A stretch of DNA of 64,000 bases from JACQGZ01 sp036004665 (GCA_036004665.1 DASYRG010000083.1:1-64000), one strand, 5' to 3'. Shown: positions 7,645 to 16,646, counted from the stretch's first letter. Translations and numbers: made by a program. Notes: generated from the letters alone by a model not told the origin.

Positions 7645-8108
7645 TCCCGCCCGGCACCCTGGACCGCTTTGCCGCAGTGCCGGATGAACTGCTCGCGGTG
7701 TGCGCGCCGCACGCCTGGGATGCTCTGACCTCGCCACCCGCGGAAGGGCTCCGCTCGATCCGGGACATTCTCGTGCACATGGTCGGCGCCGAACAGCGGT
7801 GGATCCATCACGTGATCTCCGGCAGCCAGCCGCGGATGCGCGACCGGCCGCAAGACTTCGGCGACCTTGAGAGGATCCGCCACCTCTGGCGTCCGCAACG
7901 TGCAGCCACCGTGACGCTGGCCCGCGCGCTGACGGCCGAAGAGTGGCGCTCCAGCCGCCCGCTGCATTTCGATCCCGCGCGAACGGCTAGGGTGGACGAA
8001 ATCTTCTTGCACGTCGTGACACACGAGCAGTACCATCGCGGTCAGATCTTCACCCGCCTGGCCTTGCTCGGCCGGCTCGACCTCCCCGACCTCGATCTGC
8101 TGCGCTGA
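7641..8108 (+). CDS. DinB-family protein (copy 2)
   Basis: 155 aa, a paralogue of the 7011 gene with the same length and the same His-ligand positions (ILVHMVGAEQRW; HVVTHEQYHRGQI). Charged surface positions and the central region (PQRAATVTLARALTAEEWR) differ, so it has been diverging under constraint. It overlaps the stop of the csaA fragment by 4 bp. Two bases separate it from the convergent pspC-like gene. Confidence 0.82.
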   Translation: MIPPGTLDRFAAVPDELLAVCAPHAWDALTSPPAEGLRSIRDILVHMVGAEQRWIHHVISGSQPRMRDRPQDFGDLERIRHLWRPQRAATVTLARALTAEEWRSSRPLHFDPARTARVDEIFLHVVTHEQYHRGQIFTRLALLGRLDLPDLDLLR

Positions 8109-8110
8109 AG

Positions 8111-8521
8111 TCAGATGCGGCCGGGGCGGAGGAGCAGGATGATGAATCCGACGGCGATCAGGGTGAGGGCGGCGAGGCGTTCGGCGTTGACCGGCAGCAG
8201 CCCCAGCGTGCGGATGAGCAGGTAGACCCCGCCCAGGAGCAGGATGACGCCCAGGATGCGCACCCGCTGCGCCTGAGGGTCCTCCAGGCCGTGCTCTTGA
8301 GGGATATGCGGGTCGGTGACGATCTGACCGGTTGGCTCCTCGGGCACGATCAGGATCATGATCAAGTAGATCAGCACGCCGACGCCCTGCCAGAGGCTGA
8401 GGATGATGAAGGCGGCGCGGAGGGGCATCGGATCGACGCCGAAGAAACGGCCCAGCCCGCCACACACCCCCGCGATGCACCGGTCGTCTCTGGCGCGATA
8501 GAGACGGCGGAGGGGCTGCAC
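8111..8521 (-). CDS. PspC-domain membrane protein with LiaF-like tail
   Basis: 136 aa. Residues 5-60 are a PspC domain: RARDDRCIAGVCGGLG followed by a transmembrane helix ending in a VPEE motif. This domain belongs to envelope-stress proteins that sense membrane damage. The C-terminal half adds two transmembrane segments (ILGVILLLGGVYLLI and LIAVGFIILLL), as in LiaF-like proteins. The GTG start at 8519-8521 shares one base with the dac stop (TAGTG), which fixes the start and suggests co-expression with the cell-wall gene. Confidence 0.78.
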   Translation of the reverse strand: MQPLRRLYRARDDRCIAGVCGGLGRFFGVDPMPLRAAFIILSLWQGVGVLIYLIMILIVPEEPTGQIVTDPHIPQEHGLEDPQAQRVRILGVILLLGGVYLLIRTLGLLPVNAERLAALTLIAVGFIILLLRPGRI

Positions 8522-9639
8522 TACCGCTTCATCAACCCCCGCATCCACTCCTCGAACTGGCGCCACGCCGAACGAGCGTCGACGTCCGCCACCGCGGCGA
8601 CGGGGGCGCGGCCGACGACTGCGGCTCCAGCATAGACGAGCAGTTCGCCGACCGGCTGACCGGCGCGGATGGGAGGACGCAGGCCGGCGCGCAGATGCAC
8701 CTCCCGGCGGAGGGCGACCGGCGGCGCCACCACGAACAGATCCTCCGTCACCGCGGCGGCGAGGGGCAGTTCGGCTCCGTCGAGAGGCTGTTGAATCACC
8801 ACCTCCCCGCGGGCGGCGGCCCGGCTGAGACGGAAATTGATGAAGCCGTACTCCAGCAGGCGCGCTGCGTCCCCGAATACGTCGGCGCTGTCCATCACGA
8901 CGGCGATCAGTTGACGGCCGTCCCGCGTCGCCGAGGCTACCAGGCACTGCCCGGACTGCCGGATCCATCCCGTCTTGACCCCATCGGCGCCCCGGAAGGT
9001 CCAGAGAAGACGGTTACGGTTGACGACCACCCGGGGCGGCAGCCCCGGCCGCTGCCAGGTGAAGACCTGCCGGCGGGCGACGGCGGCAAATGCAGGATGA
9101 CGCAGAGCCTCCCGAGCGATCATCGCCAGGTCGCGGGAGGTCGTGAGATGTCCCGGATAATAGAGTCCGTGCGGCACGACGAAGGTACTGTGGGTCGCCC
9201 CGGCGGCGCGCGCGCGCTGGTTCATCAACACGGCAAAGCCCTCCACCGACCCCCCTACCGCCTCGGCCAGCGCCAGGGCCGCGTCGTTGGCCGACGCAAG
9301 CATGAGGGCATCCGTCAGCGCATCGGCACGCCATAGTTCGCCCGGCTCCAGGCCGATCGACGACCCGGATCGCTGCCCTGAGGCCCGCGGCGAGATCGCC
9401 ACCATCGTCTCGGGTCGCAGCCGCTCGACCACCAGGAGGGCGGTGAGCACCTTCGTGGTGCTGGCGGGAGCGCGGCGCACGTCGGCGGCGCGTTCGAACA
9501 GGACGGTCCGCGTCCGCCCCTCGATCAGGATGGCCGAGGCCGCGCTGAGGAGCGGAGGCGGGGCGGCCGCCCGGGCCGACGGGATCTGGGCGGCCGCCAG
9601 GACGATCGAGGCAATGATGCAGGCGACCGCGGCCCTCAT
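8521..9639 (-). CDS. D-alanyl-D-alanine carboxypeptidase (penicillin-binding protein, S11)
   Basis: 372 aa, exported serine DD-carboxypeptidase that trims peptidoglycan pentapeptides. Signal peptide at 1-25. Catalytic motifs: S60-T-T-K63, S116-A-N118 and K222-T-G224. A PBP5-type beta C-terminal domain follows from about residue 260. The protein ends in an amphipathic helix (QFEEWMRGLMKR), the usual peripheral membrane anchor of this family. The ATG at 9637-9639 overlaps the scpB stop (ATGA). It is part of the scpA-scpB-dac-pspC operon. Confidence 0.9.
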   Translation of the reverse strand: MRAAVACIIASIVLAAAQIPSARAAAPPPLLSAASAILIEGRTRTVLFERAADVRRAPASTTKVLTALLVVERLRPETMVAISPRASGQRSGSSIGLEPGELWRADALTDALMLASANDAALALAEAVGGSVEGFAVLMNQRARAAGATHSTFVVPHGLYYPGHLTTSRDLAMIAREALRHPAFAAVARRQVFTWQRPGLPPRVVVNRNRLLWTFRGADGVKTGWIRQSGQCLVASATRDGRQLIAVVMDSADVFGDAARLLEYGFINFRLSRAAARGEVVIQQPLDGAELPLAAAVTEDLFVVAPPVALRREVHLRAGLRPPIRAGQPVGELLVYAGAAVVGRAPVAAVADVDARSAWRQFEEWMRGLMKR

Positions 9640-10229
9640 AGCTCTGGGGGAGACACAATCTGACCGAATCGCTCCAGCGGCGGCAGGTCCGCCAGACCGC
9701 CCAGCCCGAAGTGCCGGAGGAACGCCTCGGTCGTCGCATAGAGCATCGGCCGCCCGACGGTGTCTTTCCGCCCCACCACGTGGATCAGCCGGCGCTCCTC
9801 CAACCGCTCCAGGATGTAGTCGCTGCGCACCCCGCGCACCGCGTCGACTTCGGGCCGCGTAATCGGCTGGCGGTAGGCAATGATCGCCAGCGTCTCCAGC
9901 GCCGCCTGGGAGAGCGGCTCGCGCGCCGCCGCGCCCAGATAGCGGCGCACCGCTTCGGCGTACGCGGGACGAGTGACGAGCTGATACCCGCCGGCGACCG
10001 CCTGCACTTCCAGGCCCCGTTCGGCGTACTCCCCCCGCAGGATCGCCAGCGCCGCCGCGACGATCTCTGTGGGCACCTGCGCCGCTTCCGCCATCTGCTC
10101 GGGCCGCACAGGCTCGCCGCTGGCAAACAGGATGCACTCGATGGCGCGCACCGCCTCGTACAGCCGCGCGTCATCCGGCGGCTGCGCCGGTTCGTCGAGG
10201 ATCGGTATGGCCCCGGAGCGGTCGCTCAT
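9636..10229 (-). CDS. scpB: Segregation and condensation protein B
   Basis: 197 aa. ScpB dimers bind ScpA and Smc in the bacterial condensin complex. Two winged-helix domains are visible: AIECILFASGEPVRPEQMAE near 28-47, and AALETLAIIAYRQPITRPEV with RGVRSDYILERLEERRLI near 105-145. The family GRPMLYATTEAFLRHFGL block follows near 157-174. Four-bp overlaps with scpA upstream and dac downstream indicate one transcript. Confidence 0.92.
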   Translation of the reverse strand: MSDRSGAIPILDEPAQPPDDARLYEAVRAIECILFASGEPVRPEQMAEAAQVPTEIVAAALAILRGEYAERGLEVQAVAGGYQLVTRPAYAEAVRRYLGAAAREPLSQAALETLAIIAYRQPITRPEVDAVRGVRSDYILERLEERRLIHVVGRKDTVGRPMLYATTEAFLRHFGLGGLADLPPLERFGQIVSPPEL

Positions 10230-10996
10230 CCGGCGTCACGCCCGGGGAGGACCGCGTCCATACGCCGGTGGACGTCCGCATTCGTGCGAAGGAAGATCTG
10301 GATCGTCCCGTCGGGGCCCTCCCGGCGGACCCCTACCCGGGCCAACCGGATGAGTTCCAGCAAGGCGAGAAACGTGACGACGATCTCGAGGCGCGTCGCC
10401 TCTCCGGGGAAAAGCGCCTGAAACGCCATCTCGCCTGTGGCCTCCGTGAGCAGCTCCATCAACGCGGCCATGCGCTCGGCGAGCGTGATCGGTTCGGGGA
10501 TGACCTCTCGCGGCCGCTCCCGCCCACGCGCCAGCACCTCCTGAAACGCGCGCATCAGATCGGGCAGTGCCACGCCGGTGAGGAGGGCGCCGGCCGGCTC
10601 CTCGCCCGGCCGCAGGAAGACGCGCTGCTGGTAAGTCTCCAACGCGCGCATCGCCGTCGCCACGTCTTTGAAGGCCCGGTAGGCGGCAACCCGCTCTTCC
10701 ATCGCGGCGTCGAGATCGCCCGGCTCCTCGGGCGGAGGCTCCTCCGGCGGCGGGGGCTGAGGGAGAAGCGCGCGTGCCTTCAGTTCCACCAGGGCGGCGA
10801 GCGTCCAGATCGCTTCGGTGGCCTCTTCGACGTCAAAACCGGCGCGGGAGTGCGTCAGGTAGGCGGCGGCGATCTCGGCCAGCGGCAGGGCGGAGACGTC
10901 CACCTCCCCCTGCTGGACCAGGCGGAGGAGTTGCTCCAGCGGTCCTTCGAACGTGGCGGTGTGGACGACGAAAGGTGCGGCTCTGGTCTCAGTCAC
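10226..10996 (-). CDS. scpA: Segregation and condensation protein A
   Basis: 256 aa. ScpA is the kleisin of the Smc-ScpAB complex. It shows the N-terminal block FEGPLEQLLRLVQQGEVDV near 15-33 and LAEIAAAYL, an acidic Glu/Pro-rich linker near 80-100, and a C-terminal winged helix (VVTFLALLELIRLARV) near 205-222. The start is the GTG at 10994-10996; I see no alternative with a better ribosome site. Confidence 0.9.
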   Translation of the reverse strand: MTETRAAPFVVHTATFEGPLEQLLRLVQQGEVDVSALPLAEIAAAYLTHSRAGFDVEEATEAIWTLAALVELKARALLPQPPPPEEPPPEEPGDLDAAMEERVAAYRAFKDVATAMRALETYQQRVFLRPGEEPAGALLTGVALPDLMRAFQEVLARGRERPREVIPEPITLAERMAALMELLTEATGEMAFQALFPGEATRLEIVVTFLALLELIRLARVGVRREGPDGTIQIFLRTNADVHRRMDAVLPGRDAG

Positions 10997-11096
10997 GGTG
11001 AGTGTCGGCCCACCACGGGCGCGTCGCGGTCTAAGGTTACGAGGGCGATGAGGAAAATCCCTGTCGCCGCCTGGTCAGGACCGTCCGCCCGGAGCG

Positions 11097-11723
11097 CTAG
11101 AAGAGACCGCCGGTCCCGGTGGCCTGCCGGACCAGCCACGACAGCGGCGGCAGCACCAGCCAGTTGGTGACGTTGAGCGAGACCAGCAGGATGAGGATGA
11201 GCACGCCGTAGGGCGTCAGCCGCGCGTAGGCCAGGCCGAGCGGCCCCGGCAGCAGCCCGATCAGGATCTTGCTGCCGTCCAGCGGCGGGACCGGGAGGAG
11301 GTTGAAGACGGCGAGGACGGCGTTGATCAGCACAAGCGTGAAGAGCAGTCCTCCCAGCGGCGACGTCGCCGCGGCGAAGGGCGGCAGCAGGCCGAGTTTG
11401 AACGGCAGCCCGAAGAGCAGCGCGAGGATGACGTTGGCGATCGGGCCCGCCGCCGCGACGACGATGAGCCCGCGGCGCCAGTCCGGGAAGTGGCTCGGGT
11501 CGATGGGCACGGGTTTGGCCCATCCCAGCCCAAAGACGAGCAGCAGGATCGTCCCCAGGGGATCGAGGTGGGCGATGGGATTCAAGGTCAGCCGTCCCAG
11601 GCGGCGCGGGGTGGGGTCGCCGAGACGATCGGCCGCGTAGGCGTGGGCGGCTTCGTGCAGCGGCGCGGCGACCAGCAGGGCGAGGGCGCGAAACAGCAGG
11701 ATGGTCAGGCTGGGAATCGGCAC
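11097..11723 (-). CDS. Site-2-protease family M50 membrane protease
   Basis: 208 aa with about five or six transmembrane segments. Zinc motif HEAAH at 23-27, and the third-ligand motif NLLPVPPLDG in the fifth segment near 137-146. This is the compact M50B (YwhC/FPG-type) form without a PDZ domain, an intramembrane protease. GTG start, 10 bp after the lysA stop, so probably the lysA operon. A 100-bp gap without features separates it from scpA. Confidence 0.86.
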   Translation of the reverse strand: MPIPSLTILLFRALALLVAAPLHEAAHAYAADRLGDPTPRRLGRLTLNPIAHLDPLGTILLLVFGLGWAKPVPIDPSHFPDWRRGLIVVAAAGPIANVILALLFGLPFKLGLLPPFAAATSPLGGLLFTLVLINAVLAVFNLLPVPPLDGSKILIGLLPGPLGLAYARLTPYGVLILILLVSLNVTNWLVLPPLSWLVRQATGTGGLF

Positions 11724-11733
11724 CGCTACGACC

Positions 11734-13032
11734 TCATGCCAGAGGCCGGTCTTTGCGGAGCAGGTCTTCGTACGATTCCCGTTCCACCACGAGGCGCGGG
11801 CGGCCGCCCCCCGCCAGCACGACGGCCGGCCGAGGAAAGCGGTTGTAGTTGCTGGCCATCGAGTACGTATAAGCGCCCGTCGAGAACACCGCGAGCCGGT
11901 CTCCCGCCTGGAGGCGCGGCAGCGCCGCCTCCCAGATCAGGATGTCGCCCGACTCGCAGCAGCGCCCGGCGATCGTGATGACCTCCTCCGGCGGGGCGTC
12001 GGCGCGGTTCGCGAGTGCCGCAGTGTAGCGGGATCCATAGAGCGCCGGGCGGGGGTTCTCGAACATCCCGCCGTCCACCGACGCGTAAGTGCGAATCCCC
12101 GGGATGTCCTTGATCGCGCCCACCGTATAGAGCGTCACGCCCGATGGCCCGACGATGGAGCGGCCAGGCTCGAGCGAGAGCAGCGGATGGGGCAGCCCGT
12201 GAAGGTCGAGGGCATCGCGCAGGGTCCCGGCGAGGGCGCGGACGAAGGCGGCGATGGAGGGCGGCTCATCCTCCCCCAGGTAGGCGATGCCGAGCCCGCC
12301 GCCCAGATTCAGTTCGGGAAAGGTGAGGTCGAGTTCGCGCTGGACCTCCGCGAGGAACTCGACCATCGCGTGCGCGGCCAGCTGGAACGGCTCGAGATCG
12401 ACAATCTGCGAGCCGATGTGGCTGTGCAGGCCGCGCAGCTCGATCCCCCGGATCTCCAGCGCCCGCTTGATCGCGGCGATGGCGGCGCCCCCGGCGATGC
12501 CGAAGCCGAACTTCGAGTCCACCCCGCCGGTGACGACGGCCTTGTGCGTATGCGGCTCCACGCCTGCGGTCACGCGCAGCAGCACATCCACGCGGCGGTC
12601 TCGGTCGCGGGTGAGGTCCTCGAGCAGGTCCAGCTCGTAGCCGTTGTCCACGATAATGCGGCCCACGCCCGCCTCCAGCGCCTCGCGGAGCTCGTCGGGC
12701 GTCTTGTTGTTGCCGTGAAAGTGCAGCGCCGCCCCCGGCAGACCGGCGCGCAGAGCCGTGTAGATCTCCCCGCCCGAGGCGACGTCGACGTGCAGTCCTT
12801 CCTCGTAGGCCATCTGGCAGGTGGCCAGAATACAGAGGGCCTTGGAGGCGTAGATCGGCCGGCTCTCCCCGTAGGCCTCGGCCAGCGCCTCGCGGTAGGC
12901 GCGGGCCGCGCCTCGGAACCGTTCTTCATCGAGGACCAGCAGCGGAGTGCCGAACTGCTCCGCCAGATCAACGGCGCGGCTCCCGCCGATGAGCAGCGTG
13001 CCGCCATCGACGCGAAAGTCGTGCAGGACCAT
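11734..13032 (-). CDS. lysA: Diaminopimelate decarboxylase
   Basis: 432 aa. It makes lysine from meso-diaminopimelate with PLP. The PLP lysine is K64 in YASKAL. Also visible are HSHIGSQI and GGGLG (phosphate loop), EPGRS, the dimer-supplied catalytic cysteine block CCESGD, and the C-terminal GAYTYSMASNYN. Full length for the family. The 5' leader (13033-13280) contains an inverted repeat at 13229-13258, but I cannot match it to a lysine riboswitch. Confidence 0.92.
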   Translation of the reverse strand: MVLHDFRVDGGTLLIGGSRAVDLAEQFGTPLLVLDEERFRGAARAYREALAEAYGESRPIYASKALCILATCQMAYEEGLHVDVASGGEIYTALRAGLPGAALHFHGNNKTPDELREALEAGVGRIIVDNGYELDLLEDLTRDRDRRVDVLLRVTAGVEPHTHKAVVTGGVDSKFGFGIAGGAAIAAIKRALEIRGIELRGLHSHIGSQIVDLEPFQLAAHAMVEFLAEVQRELDLTFPELNLGGGLGIAYLGEDEPPSIAAFVRALAGTLRDALDLHGLPHPLLSLEPGRSIVGPSGVTLYTVGAIKDIPGIRTYASVDGGMFENPRPALYGSRYTAALANRADAPPEEVITIAGRCCESGDILIWEAALPRLQAGDRLAVFSTGAYTYSMASNYNRFPRPAVVLAGGGRPRLVVERESYEDLLRKDRPLA

Positions 13033-13228
13033 TGGCGTCTACTCTACCAGAGGGGTGAGAGGTTCTCCTCTCGGGCGTCCTCAGCCGGCAGCGTCCCGGG
13101 GCTGCGGCGCTTCCGTGCGCCAGGAGACTTTCATGGCCGCCGCCCCTCCGATTCCTACCCACGTGGAGCAACTCCATCGCGGCCTCGAGCGCCTCCTCGA
13201 GGGCAGACTCGTTGATGCTGGGTCCCGC

Positions 13229-13258
13229 GGGAACGCCGCTCGTCAAGGGAGCGTTCCC
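13229..13258. repeat. Inverted repeat between lysA and a pilin-like gene
   Basis: GGGAACGC at 13229-13236 and GCGTTCCC at 13251-13258 form a perfect 8-bp stem with a 14-nt loop. It lies in the 248-bp divergent region, 22 bp before the pilin-like ATG. It could be an operator or an RNA stem-loop. No T-run follows on either strand, so a terminator is unlikely. Short open frames cross this region on both strands (e.g. 13132-13266 on +) but I cannot support them as genes. Confidence 0.4.
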
Positions 13259-13280
13259 TTCATGTAGAAGGTCTGCGCTG

Positions 13281-14687
13281 ATGCCCACGAGCTCGAACCG
13301 CCCACGTTCGCTCTCGCCGGCGGCCGGGGTGACGCTCCTGGAGATCCTGCTGGCGCTGGCGATCGCCGCCGTGGCCCTGGCGGCGATCTATGGGTTCATC
13401 ATCTCCACCACCCGGTCTTTTGGGCTGGCGGAAGGGGTCATCGAGACCCAGCAGACGGTGCGCTTCATCGCCGACCGCATTACGGAGGAAGCGCGCTGGG
13501 CGGAAGAGGTGGCCCCCGATGGACGCTGCCCTCCCACGCTCCTGTGCTCCGATCGGGTGACGCTGCGCATTCCCGGCGCCAACCCGGTGCGGCCGGGGAT
13601 GTCGTACGAGGTCACCTTCGCCTACGACGCGCGGGGGGGAACCGCCCTGCGGCGCCACGAGCGCATAGAGCAGGTGATCGGCGAGCGAGTCGGCGCGCTG
13701 CAGTTCCGCTACCTCACCGCCGACGGCCAGCCCGCGCTCAGCCCGGGCGCGGTGGTGCGCGTCGCGCTGTCCGTGACGGCCGCTTCCGCATCGGGCAATC
13801 CCAAGCGCTCCATCCAGACCGATTTCCTGCTCCGAAACCTGCGGCCGGAGGGAGCCGAGCCCCCATCCGCGCCCCCTATTCCACCCCCCGCCTACCGTCC
13901 CGCTCCGTCGCCTCCGGCGGGGCTGGGGCCGGTAGGCCGCGCGCCAGCAGCCACCCCGCGCGCGGAGGCATCGCCGCCAGTCGCCGCGCCCGCAGCGTCT
14001 CCCACCGCTGCGTCGCCCGGGCAGCCGGTTTGCCCGCCGGCCCCAGAGGCGCAGATCCGCCGTCCGCCGCCACGCCCCGAGATCCGGGGAGCCCTTGTCG
14101 ACCTCTCCGACTGGGAGATCACCCGGACCCCCAGCGGTGCGCTGAGGATTGAAGCCGACGCGAACAACAACGAGTCCCACCCGGTGCTCGGCGTCAGGAT
14201 CTCGGCCAACGGATACGGACTCGGGGGGAGTCTTGTGGCCTCGGGGTCGGCGGTCGTCCCCGAGATCGGTGGGGCAGATTTCGAGTCCTTCCAGATCACC
14301 CTGCCCCCCAGCCAGCCGGTGCTCTGGATCATCCTCAAGGTCGAGCAGTACCTCCCCCGCCCCACCGCGCCGCTGTTCGCGACTCTGGCCCAGGTCGACC
14401 TCGATCTCTACCGTGAGGTCGCCAAAGAGCGGGTCGTCGCCGCCGCCACCATCGTGCCGTCCGGTCCGGCCGCCAGATCGCTCGCCTGTGTCCTCATCGC
14501 CGACCCAGGAGGGTTGCCGGTCGCCTCGGCGCGGGTCACAGTGGAAGTCGCCGCGGTGGGTCAGCGCACGCAGAGCGCGACCGTGGACGTGTCGGCGGGG
14601 AAGGTGGTCTCCATTCCGCTTACCTGGACGGCGCGGGTGCTCCCCGGGGTGGCGGTGAAGGTAGAAGAGGTGCGGTTGGCGCCCTGA
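13281..14687 (+). CDS. Prepilin-type N-terminal-methylated protein with long C-terminal region
   Basis: 468 aa. Class III/type IV prepilin leader: positively charged 16 residues ending in G16, then V17-T-L-L-E21 with Glu at +5 and a hydrophobic helix. It resembles PilW/PulJ-type minor pilins. Residues about 215-290 are a Pro/Ala-rich linker (PPSAPPIPPPAYRPAPSPP and similar), and a separate C-terminal part carries an NNNESHPVLGV strand region. The ATG at 13281 is chosen because the leader starts there and GAAGG precedes it; an upstream in-frame ATG at 13212 would spoil the leader. It is convergent with the PilX-like gene (3 bp apart). Confidence 0.75.
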   Translation: MPTSSNRPRSLSPAAGVTLLEILLALAIAAVALAAIYGFIISTTRSFGLAEGVIETQQTVRFIADRITEEARWAEEVAPDGRCPPTLLCSDRVTLRIPGANPVRPGMSYEVTFAYDARGGTALRRHERIEQVIGERVGALQFRYLTADGQPALSPGAVVRVALSVTAASASGNPKRSIQTDFLLRNLRPEGAEPPSAPPIPPPAYRPAPSPPAGLGPVGRAPAATPRAEASPPVAAPAASPTAASPGQPVCPPAPEAQIRRPPPRPEIRGALVDLSDWEITRTPSGALRIEADANNNESHPVLGVRISANGYGLGGSLVASGSAVVPEIGGADFESFQITLPPSQPVLWIILKVEQYLPRPTAPLFATLAQVDLDLYREVAKERVVAAATIVPSGPAARSLACVLIADPGGLPVASARVTVEVAAVGQRTQSATVDVSAGKVVSIPLTWTARVLPGVAVKVEEVRLAP

Positions 14688-14690
14688 GCC

Positions 14691-16538
14691 TCAGGGCGCG
14701 GGCATCTCCTGCCAGGTCGGTTTGAGATAGAGACCGTCCCCGCGGGGGCGCAGGGCGGCGTAGCGGTCGGCGCGGGGAAAGAATGGGGGCGTCGTCTCAC
14801 TGAGCAGGCGGTGATCATAGCGTAGATCCAGCCGGTAGCCCCGCCGGCCGCCGGTATCCGCGTCGACCATCCCCACGGCACCGAACTCCTCGGCCGTGAG
14901 CCCGCCGAAGAGATGGAGCGTCCCGCGGTCAGCCAGCCCGTTTAGCCCCTCCGTGCGCAGCGCGCCGTTGGGCGCCAGGATGACCGCGTCGATGTAGAGA
15001 TCGGCCGGCGCGGCCTGCCCGTCGATCTGCACCGACCCGTCCTCCACGTAGAGACCGAGGAGGTTGGCCGCGTCATCGCCTCCCGCCGCGGGCGGGTGCT
15101 CGTAGACGACGTGGTCGGTGATGGTGATGGCCCGGCGCGCCACGACGGTGAGGAGCGCGCTGCGCGCGACCGTGCCGGAGAAGGCTTCGATGGCGCCGTC
15201 CACGTAGATCAGTCCGTTGAACCGTCCGCGGTAGGTGCGTGCGCCCCCCTCCCCTCCCGAGACTACCACCGCCTCTCGCTCGCGATCGAAGACGATCTTC
15301 TGTGTCACGGCCGGGCCCGTGGCGCCGATCAGCCGCAATAACAGCACCTGACGGCCGTCCTCGACGGCGAGGGCGACGATGTTGACGTTGCCGCGGACGT
15401 AGATCCCGGTCGGGCTGCCCGTGCGCGGGTGGCGCAGGACGCCTCCGTCGTTGGGGACGTAGACGCCGGGAAGCAGCGGCGCGCCGGGCCTGATCTGATC
15501 GGACGCAGCCCGGGCGAGATCCTCGTCATTCGGGGGCGGGCCGTCCGGATCCAGCCCCAGCGCGGCGCGCGCCAGGCTAGGGGGATGCTCGGGGAACTCC
15601 ACCGGGCGTACCCCCCGCTCGAGCTCTCCCGCCAGATAGCGCGGCTGATCCCCCAGACAGCCCGGAGGCGCGCCGGGGTTGGCGCCCGCGGCAAGCTCCA
15701 CCCGGCTGCCGCAATTCTCGAAGACGACCTCGACCCCGCTGCTGCTGACCGGGCCCCGAAAAGCCGGGCTGCCGGCGATGTGCCAGCGGTCGTTGGTGTG
15801 CGCGGGGCCCTCGAGCACCGTCTCGTCGGTGAGCCACTGCTCGGAGCGATCCAGCAGCAGGAGGGCCCAGCGGGAGAAGGAGGCGCGCTCTACCGTCAGT
15901 TCGACCGGCCTGCCCCTCGGATTCGCCAGCTTCACTGTCCGCCGCGTGTTCCGCGTCATGCCGGTGGCCACGATCTCGTAGTCCAGGAACATCCGGTAGC
16001 GTTCCGGCGAGGCGGCCCCGGAGCGGCGGCAGTCCGGGCGCACACCCGCCTCCGTCGTCCGCATCCGGATGGTCGCGGTGAACTGCCCGGTCTCAGCGCC
16101 CGCGCCGGAGCGCACGGAGAGCGGACGCCCTCCGTTGAGGCTCAGCACCGCTTCGGCGGTCGCCGGATCCTCGCTCCAGTCGGTCGCCGCCTCCGGATGC
16201 GCGAAGGCCGCGATGAGCCGCCACCCGTCGTCGCTCTCGCACGCAGCGATGATCTGCTCCGCCTCGGCGTGATCGATCCGGGAGGCGAGGTCCACGAGCA
16301 GCCGGTGGCGTAGCTCGGCGAGGGCGCGGTAGGCGCCCGCCTCGGCCAGGAAGAGCGCCTGCGTCGCCCCGGCCTGCTGCTGAGAGATCGCGCGTTCACC
16401 CATCGTCGCAAAGACCAGCGCGCCGACGAGGACCGAGACGATGACGATGACGCCGAGGACGGCTACGAGCGCAGCGCCGCGCTCGGGCGCCGGCACGCGC
16501 CGGTCGTGGAGGAACGGATGGAGACGACTACCCCTCAT
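14691..16538 (-). CDS. Large PilX-like pilus-assembly protein (copy A)
   Basis: 615 aa. The N-terminus RGAALVAVLGVIVIVSVLVG is a PilX-type membrane anchor, followed by the ALFLAEAGAYRAL helix typical of these proteins. The body is beta-rich and shares a segment order with the 672-aa protein at 50013: a GPxHTN block, a GIYVxGN block, YVxGAI, an IxxHxxYExPP block, NxLGLY, a DAVIL/HAVVL strand, and an ending of PPFFP...PTWQEMPAP. A function at a pilus tip or on the surface is inferred. The start at 16536-16538 is the ATG before the anchor; the frame extends further but without homology. Confidence 0.7.
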   Translation of the reverse strand: MRGSRLHPFLHDRRVPAPERGAALVAVLGVIVIVSVLVGALVFATMGERAISQQQAGATQALFLAEAGAYRALAELRHRLLVDLASRIDHAEAEQIIAACESDDGWRLIAAFAHPEAATDWSEDPATAEAVLSLNGGRPLSVRSGAGAETGQFTATIRMRTTEAGVRPDCRRSGAASPERYRMFLDYEIVATGMTRNTRRTVKLANPRGRPVELTVERASFSRWALLLLDRSEQWLTDETVLEGPAHTNDRWHIAGSPAFRGPVSSSGVEVVFENCGSRVELAAGANPGAPPGCLGDQPRYLAGELERGVRPVEFPEHPPSLARAALGLDPDGPPPNDEDLARAASDQIRPGAPLLPGVYVPNDGGVLRHPRTGSPTGIYVRGNVNIVALAVEDGRQVLLLRLIGATGPAVTQKIVFDREREAVVVSGGEGGARTYRGRFNGLIYVDGAIEAFSGTVARSALLTVVARRAITITDHVVYEHPPAAGGDDAANLLGLYVEDGSVQIDGQAAPADLYIDAVILAPNGALRTEGLNGLADRGTLHLFGGLTAEEFGAVGMVDADTGGRRGYRLDLRYDHRLLSETTPPFFPRADRYAALRPRGDGLYLKPTWQEMPAP

Positions 16539-16646
16539 GTGGAGATGCTCTTCACTTCGGTACCCGATCCGACCGCGCCTGCCGGGCCCGGTCGGCGTGT
16601 TGCCAGGCTGAAACGGCGCGGACCATAATGAAGTGAGGTGGTTGCC

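Larger units (their letters stand above)
6868..8108 (+). repeat. Partial tandem duplication of csaA 3' end plus DinB
   Basis: Unit 1 is 6868-7478 and unit 2 is 7501-8108, differing by one 3-bp deletion. The csaA-derived first part of each unit is almost identical (about three substitutions plus the codon loss in roughly 145 bp), while the DinB parts have clearly diverged. Both units keep the ATGA overlap. Confidence 0.85.

Noticed and set aside
6430..8480. CRISPR-like tandem structure from the csaA/DinB repeats
   Set aside because: Only two long units with coding content; no short regular repeats or spacers anywhere in the window.
13033..13131. Lysine riboswitch or T-box in the lysA leader
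   Set aside because: No conserved lysine-riboswitch core or T-box sequence could be read on the minus strand.
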